Shown here: positions 20,401 through 31,307 of the stretch, piece by piece
How positions within the stretch are numbered: the stretch's first letter is position 1
Layout: each line of letters starts with the position of its first letter
From: Mesostigma viride
Lineage: Eukaryota; Streptophyta; Mesostigmatophyceae; Mesostigmatales; Mesostigmataceae
Assembly (NCBI GenBank): GCA_009746045.1
Contig: RPFO01000080.1
Span: 3,238,251-3,285,250 of the forward strand
Direction of reading: 5' to 3'
Length of the DNA: 47,000 nucleotides
Made by a program: the position numbers and the translations under genes
The notes under the pieces: model-generated
Seen by the model: the letters and a program-made list of their open reading frames with translations, nothing else
What the model was told of the DNA's origin: nothing
The model's database searches: none

Positions 20401-23400
20401 CAACACCCACCTGTGACGTCGCCACCGCCCGCCTCCACCCTAGGGTCCCCAGCTGGGGCTGCCGACGCCCCCATCCGTGTACCCTCCTCGACGCTGGCCT
20501 TAGACTGGTCCCCGTTACCGCCACTGTCCCCCTCACATGATCCGCCGGCCACCCCTCGGTCCCCACCCTGCATGGCCGTTTTGGCACGTGGCAATGCGCC
20601 AGCCTCGACAGCCATGCTGGGAACGCTGTTCGCCGCAACGGGCGTGCTGTCACCAGGCATCCTGCCCCAGGCCTGGTTGACCGCTACCTCAGTGGTGGAC
20701 AACGCCATGGCCTCTTCTTTCGCCTGGGCAAGGCCGTTGAATGTAGATCCGCCCCCCCCCCCCCCAAGCATAGCCAAGCGAAGGAGCAGCAGCGGTATGT
20801 ATCGAATTGGAATCAGACACAGATCGGAACTCTACCATGAAGCAGCAGGCTAGGGTGCAGAGCACGCAGGGAAGGAGATGTGCACCTTTCCTCCACTCTA
20901 CTCCCTTCGCCTCCTATTCCTTTTGCCCTATTCCACTCAAATGAGACATGCACCTCTCCTCCATTGTATCCCCTCCTACCGATTCCTTTCGCCCTACTCC
21001 CTTCAAATGAGATATGCACCTTTCCATATTGCCCTGCTCCCTTCCACAGCGTGATATGCCTTCACCCACCAGCATCTCGCCTCCACCTGCGCAGCCCTGA
21101 CTGTAAAAGAGCCTCATGAGGGCGGGGTTCCATTCACCCAGTTCAAGTACACCCTATCCCCTTCGCGCATTGCAACCTTCACCTGCCCCAACGGCGCAGT
21201 GCTCGGCAAAACAAGGAACCAACAACAGACAGACCTAATAATACCTCCTGACTTGTATATCCTTCCCTGCACATGCCTCCCTCGAGCATATGCCCCTCCC
21301 CTGCTCGCCCCCACCTGCGCAGCCCTCGCTCTACCAGAGCCCTGTAGGTCCTGTACCGGTAGCTCTTCAAGTTGCTAGCTCTTCAAGTGTCCTGTAGGTA
21401 TTTAAAGAGTAGCTCCGGCATTGGACAATCCCTTGGAACCTCAAGCCCCTTGAACCTAAAGCCCCTTGGAACCTAAAGCCGCTTGGAACCTAAAGCCCCT
21501 TGGAACCTAAAGCCCCTTGGAACCTAAAGCCCTGAGCCGAGCCAGCGCCCGCTAAAGCTAAGCTAACCGGAGTGATCTAGCATTAGCTTACATTAAAGGG
21601 CATCCAATTCCTATTCTTCCCTTCCCACCCCATCGCCCCTAGCACACACCTATTGACCATTCACCCTATATGCCCCCACCTGAGCCGGCGCCCACTCTAC
21701 TAGCGTCCTGTAGGTGTTCAAAGGGTGGCTCCAACATCATACTATCCCCTATTCCAACCTATTGCCCCCACCTGAGCCAGCGCCCGCTCCAGCGCCCGCC
21801 TGCGCGCCAAGTCCTCCTGAAACGCGGCCTCGATGAGCTGTCGCATGGCAGCCAGCACATCGCCCGTGCCCGTGTCCTGGCCCTGGCAGCCCTCGGGGGT
21901 GGCCGCCCCGAGCTTGTCGATGTCCACCCCCGCCTCCCGTAATGCGGCCAGCATGTTGTCCATGTAGATGGCCTGCCAAGCAATCAATAGAAGGGCAAAG
22001 AAGTTTTTAGCTTTTTGCAGGCCTATGCACGAGAAGGGCTGGCCAAGCACGTTGTCCGCGCAGATAGGCTATCCAGGCAAGGGTAAATGGTAAAGAAAAG
22101 AGCAAAGATTGATAACCGTAATAAAGATTGATTACCGGAATAGAGCAAGCAGGGCAAAAGGAACAGTTGCCGCAGCCAGGCTGCGTGTGATCCATTTAGA
22201 GGAATCAGGAATGGTCTGTCGGGCAAGGATGGACAAAGGCAAAAAAAAACGCCCAGAACACGACCCTACCCTTCTCGCCCTCCACTTTTCTTCTTCCTAC
22301 AGCTCAGGAGTATGCATGCAAGGGCCACTAATGATGGCCACTAACCATGCTTTAGCACTGGCAGCTGCCCTCCCCTCATTGCATCTTCCTCTTAAGGCAC
22401 AGGGTGATGCATCCTAAGCGAAAGCGGCGATTCCATTATCAAGCCACCCTCACTCTCATCTCGACCCTCACTCTCATCTCGAGTGAAGTGCTGTAGTACA
22501 GCCAAAGACATTGTCATTTAGCAGCCCTCACCCTCATCACGTCTTCGTCTTCACTGGCAACGGGCAGGTCCCCCTTTGGAGGCCGCTTTCCCTCCCCGTT
22601 CGCATCCACGGCAGGCGTACATGACGCTGCCAACATCAGATCCGCTGCGCCCGGCGAACGTGGCGCACCTTCTGGTTTCTGCTGCGGGACGCCACCGCCC
22701 GGGTGTGTGCCCTCTGAGGTGGCAGTGGCCTCTTCCAACCCCTCCATGGGTGAGGCATCCCCTGACACCGTTGCTGCTGACACATGCAGGTCGTGACAGA
22801 AGGTAGCAAGGGATGGTGTGGCGAATGAGAAGGGCACGCAGGGTGAGGGCATGGCAAACATTAATAAAAAAAGCTCTTTGTACGTTTTCAATTTCAAAAA
22901 CATCAGAGGGATAGTGGATCCATATCAAATAGCGTGTAGCCGAGTTATTAGGAATATCAAAAACTAGAACTGGGACCTTGTTGCAGCCTAAAAGAAGAAA
23001 CATAGCATGCAGGTAACCATCTTTTTGTCAGGCCTCCGGTCAAGTTAGAAATAGGCCATTGGAATGCCATTCCCGTTATGGATATGCATAGCCGTGGCAC
23101 CTTGTTGACGGGCCATCAGTTTCCTCAACAATCTAAAGGGATATGCATGAGAGATTGCATGCTTCAGGTTCAAGCCATCTACTTTTACCTGCGCACCTTC
23201 TTTTAAGAACCCCTCATCGTTCCGCTCTTCCGTCACAGGCATTTGACATTATACATTGACATTATATATGATAAAATACCATCTCTTATGGTGTGGTATA
23301 GTACCTAACCGGCATTTGAGTGACGGCAAGACAGAGGTGCTAAAACCAAAGATTCTAAACAATTTGATAAAATAACAGAAAGTGTTTACTCGTGGAAGCT

Positions 23401-24437
23401 ACCCAAATGCTTGGCAGTCTGGTGACGTTTGGTGCATACTCTGGTGGCCTTGGTGCACGGAGGTCGGAGATGTAGAATTAGAATTGTTTCTACACGATCA
23501 ACCGCCCACCCCTTGCTTGGCTCCCCCGCATATCTCTCTCTATATAAAATATAATGACGTAATTATTGAGATCACATTGCTTCACAAAATATGTTCTTAT
23601 TGTGATAACAACACCATTGGCTTCCTTGCTGATTTGCAAGCCGCCATCCCTCGTGCATTCACATGACTTACCCTTGGCAGCACGCTGGGCGGCATCAGCT
23701 CGCTCCTCGGGCCCTTTTCCCACTCGACAGCTCGCTTGACAGCTGGACGGTTGACCAGCATTTCCTTGGCTCGCAAGACCCCCGGTTTCAGCATCATTTT
23801 TTATGCCCATTGGCGGAGAGGACGCCTCATGGCCCTGTGCTATCTCCATCACTGGGGGCACGGGGTGGCGATTTCCGTCCGCCTCCCTGCCACACGAGGC
23901 CTCGTCGCACGTCGTCATGAGCAAGTCGAGCTCCGTCCAGTCGGACCACGTCAGCACCTGGTCGAACAATGGGGCGATATCAGACCCCGCGGCGTGCGCG
24001 GACGCGACATTGAGAATGCCGAAAGGCGGGTGAGCGGAATGCGTCGCAATGGTGGAAGCGAAAAGGTCGACCGCGGAGACGTGCAGGCCGGGATATTGCC
24101 GCGCAACAGATCCGTCGGTTCGGAATCTCTCACGCAGCAGCTGCCGCCTCGGTAGCGGAAACGGCCGTTTAGCTTGGCGCGGCTGGGGCTCTGACTCTAA
24201 GCCCTTGGCGAACAACCTAGAGATGGCGGCCGTTGCGTTCGCGGCAGCCTCTCTGGAATCTGCCAAGAAAACATCTTGAAGATTTGGCTCCCGTGCAAAA
24301 GCCATCTCGTCGATGTTCTCCGGAATTGCCGCCCTCCATGTTCGGTTCTTATCGTGCAATGTGGAGGAGACGGGAGACCCACCGGCAGCCACGATGCACC
24401 GCGACTGTCCAGTCACGAAATGGAGATATGTCAACAT
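17465..24437 (-). CDS. KNOX-type TALE homeodomain transcription factor
   Basis: Seven GT-AG exons (minus): 24437-23672, 22776-22532, 21972-21772, 20723-20411, 19842-19469, 19047-18931, 18523-17465. Phases agree (1,0,0,1,0,0), giving 1024 residues. The homeodomain spans exons 6-7: [19 protein letters not shown], the TALE loop NPYP, then [25 protein letters not shown] is KNOX-type, whereas BELL proteins have NARVRLW. The ELK-like helix [13 protein letters not shown] ends exon 5, after an acidic run ([19 protein letters not shown]). Exon 1 holds a diverged MEINOX candidate with HPPFGILN and [12 protein letters not shown] proteins pair with BELL partners in the nucleus to start the zygote/diploid programme in green algae. 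The C-terminus is long, Gln/Gly/Ala-rich and disordered. The start ATG (24437) is the first in frame; exon 1 and the exon 2 acceptor are less certain than exons 3-7. Introns 2 and 3 carry donor echoes. Confidence 0.85.
18573..18660. repeat. (TG)n microsatellite in KNOX intron 6
   Basis: GTGTG runs with interruptions lie within the intron between the two homeodomain exons (18524-18930). A second short TG run is at 18737-18780. Confidence 0.9.
20880..21050. repeat. pyrimidine-rich tandem repeat in KNOX intron 3
   Basis: About 2.5 copies of a roughly 66-bp unit built on ATGCACCTTTCCTCC, CCCTACTCCCTTCAAATGAG. No coding signal. Confidence 0.75.
21074..21771 (-). repeat. decayed copies of KNOX exon 3 donor edge
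   Basis: The real junction (minus strand) is GCGCTGGCTCAG|GTGGGGGCA at 21772/21771. Copies of exon edge plus donor lie farther into the intron: GCGCCGGCTCAG|GTGGGGGCA at 21680/21679, GGCTGCGCAG|GTGGGGGCG at 21315/21314, and GGCTGCGCAG|GTGGAGGCG at 21087/21086. An exon-edge-only copy, GCGGGCGCTGGCTC, lies at about 21540-21555. All three donor copies keep GT. A run of six CCCCTTGGAACCTAAAG units (21432-21530) sits between them. Confidence 0.85.
22450..22531 (-). repeat. decayed copies of KNOX exon 2 donor edge
   Basis: The real junction is GTGATGAGG|GTGAGGGC at 22532/22531. Two tandem 18-bp copies, CGAGATGAGAGTGAGGGT (minus sense), lie at about 22452-22487, within 80 bp inside the intron. Confidence 0.65.
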
Positions 24438-25432
24438 GGTTGGATATTCCCACCCGAAGAATTGACCACACACGCAGAATCCAGCAATCTGGCACAGTAA
24501 CAGCCTGGCATTCTGCCATCTGGCTTGTCGATATCAGAGATATTCAAGCAAAACCGTCGTTTCATGGTAATGGTTCATCGAAGTCAAGAACCACGCAAAA
24601 ATCAGTCTGCGCAGGGCCTGCGTGCCATTCACTTTCGGCAGGTCACGTCATGTCAATCGCAGAGAACGTGCCTGTGCCAGCCGGGTCGCTGGCTTTTCTT
24701 AGTAATTCGCCAGTTGAGCTGCTTTGTTGGACGCTCGTGTTGGTGTCTACGTGACTTGATTCGTTATCAGCTGGTGGTCAATTCGCGCGGATTCGCGCCA
24801 TGCACCAGCCTGCACCAGCCTGCAGTCCTGCACCTTGCAGCTCTTTGACAAGACAGGGGCGCGGCGCTCACGTGACCGAATCCAACCTGCAGACCAAGTC
24901 GACACTCCAGTCAGCAGGTCAAGTTCAGCTTGATCGACGGCAAGCACTAGGCCTATGGGCGCCTATACGTCGGACACATCATACCATGGCTATTCGCCTG
25001 ACCGAACGTTCCGGTAATCAGGGGTAATGGTCACACTTCAGCGTTGCCGTGTCACCCGCCTATATCCGGACGGTCCAACAAATAATAATATCCTAACTCC
25101 CTTTCCTCTTTGTCCAATTTCAGCATGACAGGGCCGTGCAAGCAGGGCTTAAACTTTTAAAGCCTTTTTCAGATCTTTTTGCTCTATTTAGGCAAAAGGT
25201 GCGACTGTTACGCCCCCTCATCACCAAGGCACAACGCTTTTTTGGAGTACCAACCGCTTCTTTCATTGCAGGGCTTGAGAGGATGGCAGCCTGAGGCATC
25301 AAACCCGGCCGCTGTCGGTGGGAAAGGCAGCACAATGATCATAGCAGCACCGTTATTAGGAGCAAGAACACTTATTAAACAGGGCATGAACGTAGGTTGC
25401 TGAAGCGCAGCAGTCAGCGTAACCTTCTTGCC
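24438..25432. promoter_or_regulatory. intergenic region between divergent KNOX and LYR genes
   Basis: About 1 kb separates the two start codons, which point away from each other. It must hold both promoters unless untranscribed UTR exons extend it. No TATA box is placed with confidence. A small CACCAGCCTGCACCAGCCTGC direct repeat is at about 24801-24825. Confidence 0.4.
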
Positions 25433-25693
25433 ATGGCCAAAGGACGCCAGTTGATGTCCTTTGGGGATTTCCTTCTCCGAGCTGCGTCGCTCAGCGTGTA
25501 CCGGAAAGCGCTACGACTTACCCGCTGTGCCCCTCCCGACGCTCGGGCTGAGCTGTTCAAGACGGTCCGTACGGAAATGGAGGCGAACCGTCATGAAAAG
25601 GACATTGAAACCATCAAGTTTCAGATCACGGACGCCAAGGTCCGTTTGCGGCAGCTCGAGGATATGCTAGGCTCGCAGTGGAGACTCCCGTAG
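25433..25693 (+). CDS. LYR-motif protein (LYRM2-like), mitochondrial assembly factor
   Basis: A single uninterrupted frame of 86 codons. The start ATG at 25433 sits in CTTGCCATGGCC, a good eukaryotic context; an in-frame upstream extension lacks a better start. The family signature is a Leu/Tyr/Arg helix, here SVYRKALRLTR (the LYR position reads VYR), then the acidic/basic middle TVRTEMEANRHEKD and the closing helix IKFQITDAKVRLRQLEDMLG. Spacing equals that of Complex1_LYR proteins such as LYRM2. These bind acyl carrier protein and help assemble respiratory complexes or Fe-S enzymes in the matrix. The length is typical. It is intronless, unlike its neighbours, and divergent from KNOX. Which LYRM subtype it is cannot be settled by eye. 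Confidence 0.8.
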   Translation: MAKGRQLMSFGDFLLRAASLSVYRKALRLTRCAPPDARAELFKTVRTEMEANRHEKDIETIKFQITDAKVRLRQLEDMLGSQWRLP

Positions 25694-27892
25694 TAGTTGG
25701 CGACTACCGCAGTTTTACGTTCCTCTTCCGCCGCTGCCCCCTCTTGCTTGTAGCCTAATGACGACATCTCCTGAAGAAGGCTGCTAAGGACTTGGGGAGG
25801 CAGAACTGATTGCAATGACTCCGGTTGCTAGACTATCGCCTGGCTGTCTTTAATTATCCTTCACTCTGCAAGGAGGGGCATGGGAAAAGCTTCTTCAACA
25901 ATCACCGGAAAATGGAAGGTCATTGCCAACAGCACCCTGACCCGGCCACTGGGGCACACTGGCGCTGTATCATGGCATCAAAGCAGCGACCAACTGTAGC
26001 CAGGCTGCAACTGGGGTCCTTCAACGCGCCCTGGGGTTGTGCCCAATCCTTTGCCATCAGCTTGCTGTGGCATTGATGGCAGTTACCGCGAAGTAGTTGC
26101 GTGCTGCCCTCATTGGTTGGACATTCAAGACAGCCAAGGAAGGTGGGGCACGATCAGAAGTGCTTCCATTCCCATGTTTGTGGCTCGCACGGATTCTACT
26201 TTCCACAAAAGGGTCACCCCCATCCTTTGGAGTCAGCTCCCGTGCTGTGGTTTGGCCAGGAGTGAACATTAGTGTAGTGAGCTATACTAAGGTTGCAGTG
26301 TCCTTCAGTATTCCACGAGGGACGAGGGTGGCCCCACACTTTGGGGCCAGCTTCCCATGGCGTTGCTACGAATGACGTCACTTTCCCATGAAGTGAGGTG
26401 CTGCCACTGGTGGCCAACACCCACTTGGGATATCGTGGACGCCAGTAGGCAACAAGGTGGCTGCGGGGTGACAAGCTATGCTGCAGGACGGGGGCAACTA
26501 TCGCGTGATCAGTGCTACGGGTAAATATCTCCCCCACCAATGATTCCCGGGAATGGAAAGTCAAGTTTGGCAAAGTTACTTGGTGGCCTGGCTTGTCTTG
26601 CCGTGTGCAGGCCAGTTTGTTGTCCCTACTGTCCACATCCCCTTGACTTCGAGCATGCCGGCGCAGGCTGTTGCAGTTCAGTGACCCGTTCATGTGCAGC
26701 TACTTAATCCATGCAGGTTTGTTGCGCATGTCTGTCGGCATCATACTGCATGCCGGCGTCTTTCCCTTCATGGGCAGTAGCCACGAAGCACCTGCAGTTT
26801 ACCCGGGTCGTATAATTCGTGGTGGATTTACGAAGGCTGTCTATTTTTTTCTTGCTGTAAGCTTTTACCCTTATCTGTCATTGCTGATAAAAGTAGTTAT
26901 GTATGCATGTATACGCATGCTTTGCATATCCTAAATCTTTGACGTCATGCTCACTTCTCAGACATGCTGACCTACAATTTTGGTGTATGAAAAAATGGAA
27001 TTAAAAATGTGAATAATCTGGTGGTTGTGTGTGCAATACTACTAAATGGGCCGTGTACTTCTGGCAAGTTTCCAATCTGCAAATCACGTCAAGTGGTTCG
27101 ACAGATCCACTATCCCAGCCATGCAAATCTACATCCATGCATGTGAATTCTTATGCTTTTGCTCTGTCGAAGCTTTATTGCACCCACAGTAGTTGCTAGA
27201 ATCTCCCAGTGCGCAGTATACTTGAACCTGTGGACTGCCTTTCAAGGCAACTGGCGAAGGGGGCCGGGGGTCCCATGCCCCCTTCTTGCTGTGCATCCAA
27301 CAGCTAGGGATGAATGGTACCTCCTCAAAAGTTGGTACGTTGGTACCCCGTGCATGACTCTCCCAACGGAGGCACGTGGATGAGTGAGTGAATGAATGAA
27401 TGTGAATTCTTGCATGGGACAAATTAACATGACGCAGTCGATCAACGTGATAATTAACGTACAAATGGCTGAACGCTGCTAGGCGTGCAACCAAGAAAAT
27501 TCAGTTGATTTGCATACAATACCAGCAATACAGCACGTAGCAACCGCATCGGTCTCATATGTAAAGGTACATAAAGCCATCAGCTACAGAACGATTACCG
27601 CCATAACATGCGTGGCTGAATGAATCTATCACCCAAATTCTGAAACATTGGCATAAGGACACTGGGCAGTTGATGCCGTTCAAACCCCCTCTCAGCGTTC
27701 AATAAATGAATGAACCAAACAAATGTGTGTCACTGTTCGGGACATCGCCACGGAAATGCATCCGACCCCAAGAAGCTGCATCCGCGAATTCGTGCATCGC
27801 AGCCTCTCCGCGATTCGATTTACACTAAACGTTACACGTGCCGTTAATCAGAGCATGCGACTGCGTTCCTTTGCTTCGAACGGACATCCCTC
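25694..27892. other. intergenic region, retroposon trace, no gene seen
   Basis: This covers the 3' ends of the LYR gene and of the myosin. No coding frame is convincing. A retroposon-like 3' end is annotated separately at 27180-27415. AATGAATGAA words recur at 27690-27712. Confidence 0.5.
27180..27415 (+). mobile_element. SINE- or LINE-3'-end-like sequence with GAATGAATG tail
   Basis: It contains GGTACGTTGGTACC and CTCTCCCAACGGAGGCACG, followed by a tail GAGTGAGTGAATGAATGAATG. The CCCAACGG(A/G)GGCACG box plus tetranucleotide tail is shared with 16095-16206, which points to a dispersed retroposon family. No internal promoter or coding region is recognised. Confidence 0.4.
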
Positions 27893-30800
27893 TCAGCGCT
27901 TGAGCTTGCCAAAGAAGCCCCGCTTCTCCTTGCCCGCGCCGGCCTGCGGTGTGTTCGTGCCTGATGGCACCCCGCCCTCACTCGCCGCTGCGCTTGCCGC
28001 CGCACTTGCTGCCACGGCCGCCGCCGCTGCGTCCCCTTTCTCCAGCTTCGCCAGCAACACCTTGGTATCGGCGAGCTTCTTCTTGAACCCCTTCTTCCAC
28101 GTGTCGAACCGCAGCTTGAGGTTCTTGAGCTCGTACTCCGGGTCCATGTCGGCGGTCGAGACGCCTTCCTTGACCTCGACGACAAACTCGCGGTCATCCT
28201 CAAACACCTTGGTCTGATACGTGAAATCCGTCGCCATGTTTCCGATCGCTCCGATGACTTGCGAGTTCAAGTCCGGCGCGCCGCCGAGCACGCGCTGACT
28301 ACTCGGGAGCCTCGGCAGGCTCGGCGCGCTCCGATTCGTCGACCCGGCCGCCCCTGGCCCAGCCTGGGCCTCGCCCCCAGTCCTTGATCCCTGGTTACTC
28401 GGCTCCCCCTCCGTCTCATCCTCCCTCGCACTATCCCCATCCTCATCGTTATCCTCGTCGCCTCTCGGGAGGTCCAACCCAGGGAGAAGATGATGCGTGC
28501 CCCGGCCACTCCCAGCGGCGCCACGGTCCTTTTCCAACATTTCGTGCGGGAGTAGCCCATCTGTGCCCCCCCCCCCCCATGCGGGCACTCCCCGGTCGTC
28601 CCATCGTGATCCCGGCCTTCACGCCCCCCGCCTGGAGCGCGCTGTGCACCACGCCGAGCGAACGCTGCATCGTGGCCAGCTGCGCCGCCATGTGCTCCTC
28701 GAGATTCCGCATCCGCGCGGCGAGCTCCGACCGCTGCGCCCGTTCCGCGGCCAGCTGCCCCGCCAGCGCCGCAATCTCCTTCTCCTTTGCCGCGAGGAGC
28801 TCCTTGACGCTTGCGTGCTCGCGGGGGTCGACGCCGCCAGGGAACCCGCCAGCTGCCGCCCCAGAACGGGAACTTGCCTCCGTGGCCGCCCCGGGTTGGG
28901 GCTTCGTGAGAACCGGTGGCGGGGCTTTGATCGGAGCAACCGGCTTCTTCTCTTCCACGGCCTCCTCTTCCTCGTCAAAGTCTTCTTCGGGTGGCGGCGC
29001 GGGCGCCGCACGGGACTTGCTGCTGCCAGACTTGGCGATTGCGGCGGCGGCCTGGGCGTCGGCGGCAGCTTTTGCAGCGGCCGCCTCCTTTTGCTTCTGG
29101 AGCAGCTTCTTGCGCCGCTCCTCTTCCTCGCGCTGACGCTTCACGCGCAGGTGGGACCGGTAGGCGGCCTGGATTCGAACGGCCTTGCGCCGCTGGCGGA
29201 GGTAGGCGTGGCGGTCGCGCCACGCGCGCCATGCGGACTGGAATGTGATCGCGGCGGTCACTTTCTTGCGCATCTCGCGGTAGAGGCGCCGGGCGGCCGC
29301 GCCACGGGCGAGCGACTGTTCGGGGGGAGGGGGCACACAAAGGGTAAGCATCAAGGGCATGGCAGCAGGTTAGCACGTGCGCGCGCAAACAAGCGACTGC
29401 GTTTGTGCATGCGTGGGTGGGTGGCACAAGGTGAGTGAAAGGGGAGAAATGTGCCGGAAAGAATGTGCCGGAAAGAAATATCAGAACTGGTGAGCAAGAG
29501 ATTGTGGGTAGGAGAGTGGGCATATGCAGGCGGAAGGAACGCGGTCACATGAAGGAAACAAGCACATGAGCAGGTGAGCGAAGCGAAGCGAAACGAAAGG
29601 AAAGGAAAGGAAAGGAAAGGAAAGGAAAGGAAAGGAAAGGAAAGGAAAGGAAAGGAAAGGAAAGGAAAGGAAAGGAAAGGAAAGGAAAGGAAAGGAAAGG
29701 AAAGGAAAGGAAAGGAAAGGAAAGGAAAGGAAAGGAAAGGAAAGGAAAGGAAAGGAGAGGAAAGGAAAGGAAAGGAAAGGAAAGGAAAGGAAAGGAAAGG
29801 AAAGGAAAGGAAAGGAAGCGGGCCGAAGCGAACCGGACCGAAACAAAACAAGCAAAACAGCAAGGGAGCAGGTAGGCACAGGTGAATGATTGTGCGGCCC
29901 TTGCCCGGCCCTTGTGGCCTATATGCACAACTTGCTCCGTGAGTGCTGGCATAGCGCTTCCACCGGCGACAAGATGACAAGATGCCTCTCCCAAGGTGGG
30001 CGTGCAACAAAACCTATATACCCTTACCTGCAGGGATGATGCCTGTGGCTGGTGAGATGAAAATATACTTTGGTAAACAACGTTAATTTCCCCACAGTAA
30101 CCCTAGTAATAATAATAAACTATAGTAAATAATAATACAATAAAAATCCTGCCATCTGCATAACAGTTTGTGCTGCATGCCCCCCTATGCCCTCACCGCA
30201 AAAAGGTGGTTTCATGTACTGCACCCCGATCGCAGGGTAGACTTCCCTTTCCTACGGCTTACCATGTCTGATATAGCCCGACCGAAAAGGAGAATACGTC
30301 TGATATCCCTGCCTCACGTGCCACAAGATGTGGCTTGTCTCACCCAGACTATGAAGTAGAATGTACAGCCATTCACGCCTTAAGTTGGGTTCGTGGGTTT
30401 GCTCGGGTCAACCCCAACTGAAGGCGTGAATGACTGCACTTTATTTACTCCGCCCCGTCCTCACCTGCAAGTAGATGGTGTAGTCCAGCAGGCGCAGGTA
30501 CTTCATGCGTTGTGACCAGCCGCGGTAGGCCGCCTGGGTGGGTGAGGGAGGGAACGGAGGGCAGATATCCACGCAGGGACCGGAGTGGGACATTGAGAAA
30601 CGAGCGCGGTGGTATGTCAATGCCAGGGTGAAATGTGGGCGCGCGCGCCTCCCCACCGGGGCGAGAAATGTGACGTGGCCAAAAATAGCTGCACATGACG
30701 TGGCAAGAAATAGCTGCACATGACGTGGCAAGAAATAGCGGCACATGACGTGGCAAGTACCTCTTCTTGTTTCCCTCCTCCCTCGCATCGATCAGCGTGA

Positions 30801-31272
30801 TGGCATGGACAAGTGGGACTAATCAACAGCACGTGACTGCGATACCTGGACAAGACCTGGGGTTGGGGTTGGCCACATCTAATCACTACCGCCCAGACCA
30901 TGCATCCTGCTGCGGTATCGGTATCTCACTAGCTACTACTAGCAGGAACCACGAACTACCGCGGCTCCGTACTTGCTGTTCCATTTGCCGAACCGCATGT
31001 TCCTCCTACGCAGAGACAAACGATCCGATCCGTGCCGGTGAAGAGCATCGCGCGCAAGGGGCGGTATCCATTCTGCTGCTTCCTGCCCCCGTCACTGAAT
31101 GAGCGTTACAGAGAATGCTGCCAGACACGCGGTCAAGCACCCCCTCCTCCTCCTCCTCTTCCTCCTCTCCTCCTCCCCTCCGCCGCCTCCTCCTCCTCCT
31201 CCCCTCCTCCTCCTCCTCCTCCTCCTCCTCCTCCTCCTCCTCCTCCTCCTCCTCCTCCTCCTCCTCCTCCTC

Positions 31273-31307
<35 letters not shown>

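Noticed and set aside
23101-23188. Definite KNOX1 exon
   Set aside because: Splice phase does not fit the neighbouring exon, so it is kept only as a candidate among the findings.
29351-30010. Phe-Leu-Ser and Lys-Gly-Glu repeat frames
   Set aside because: Translation of the GGAAA pentamer microsatellite inside a myosin intron.
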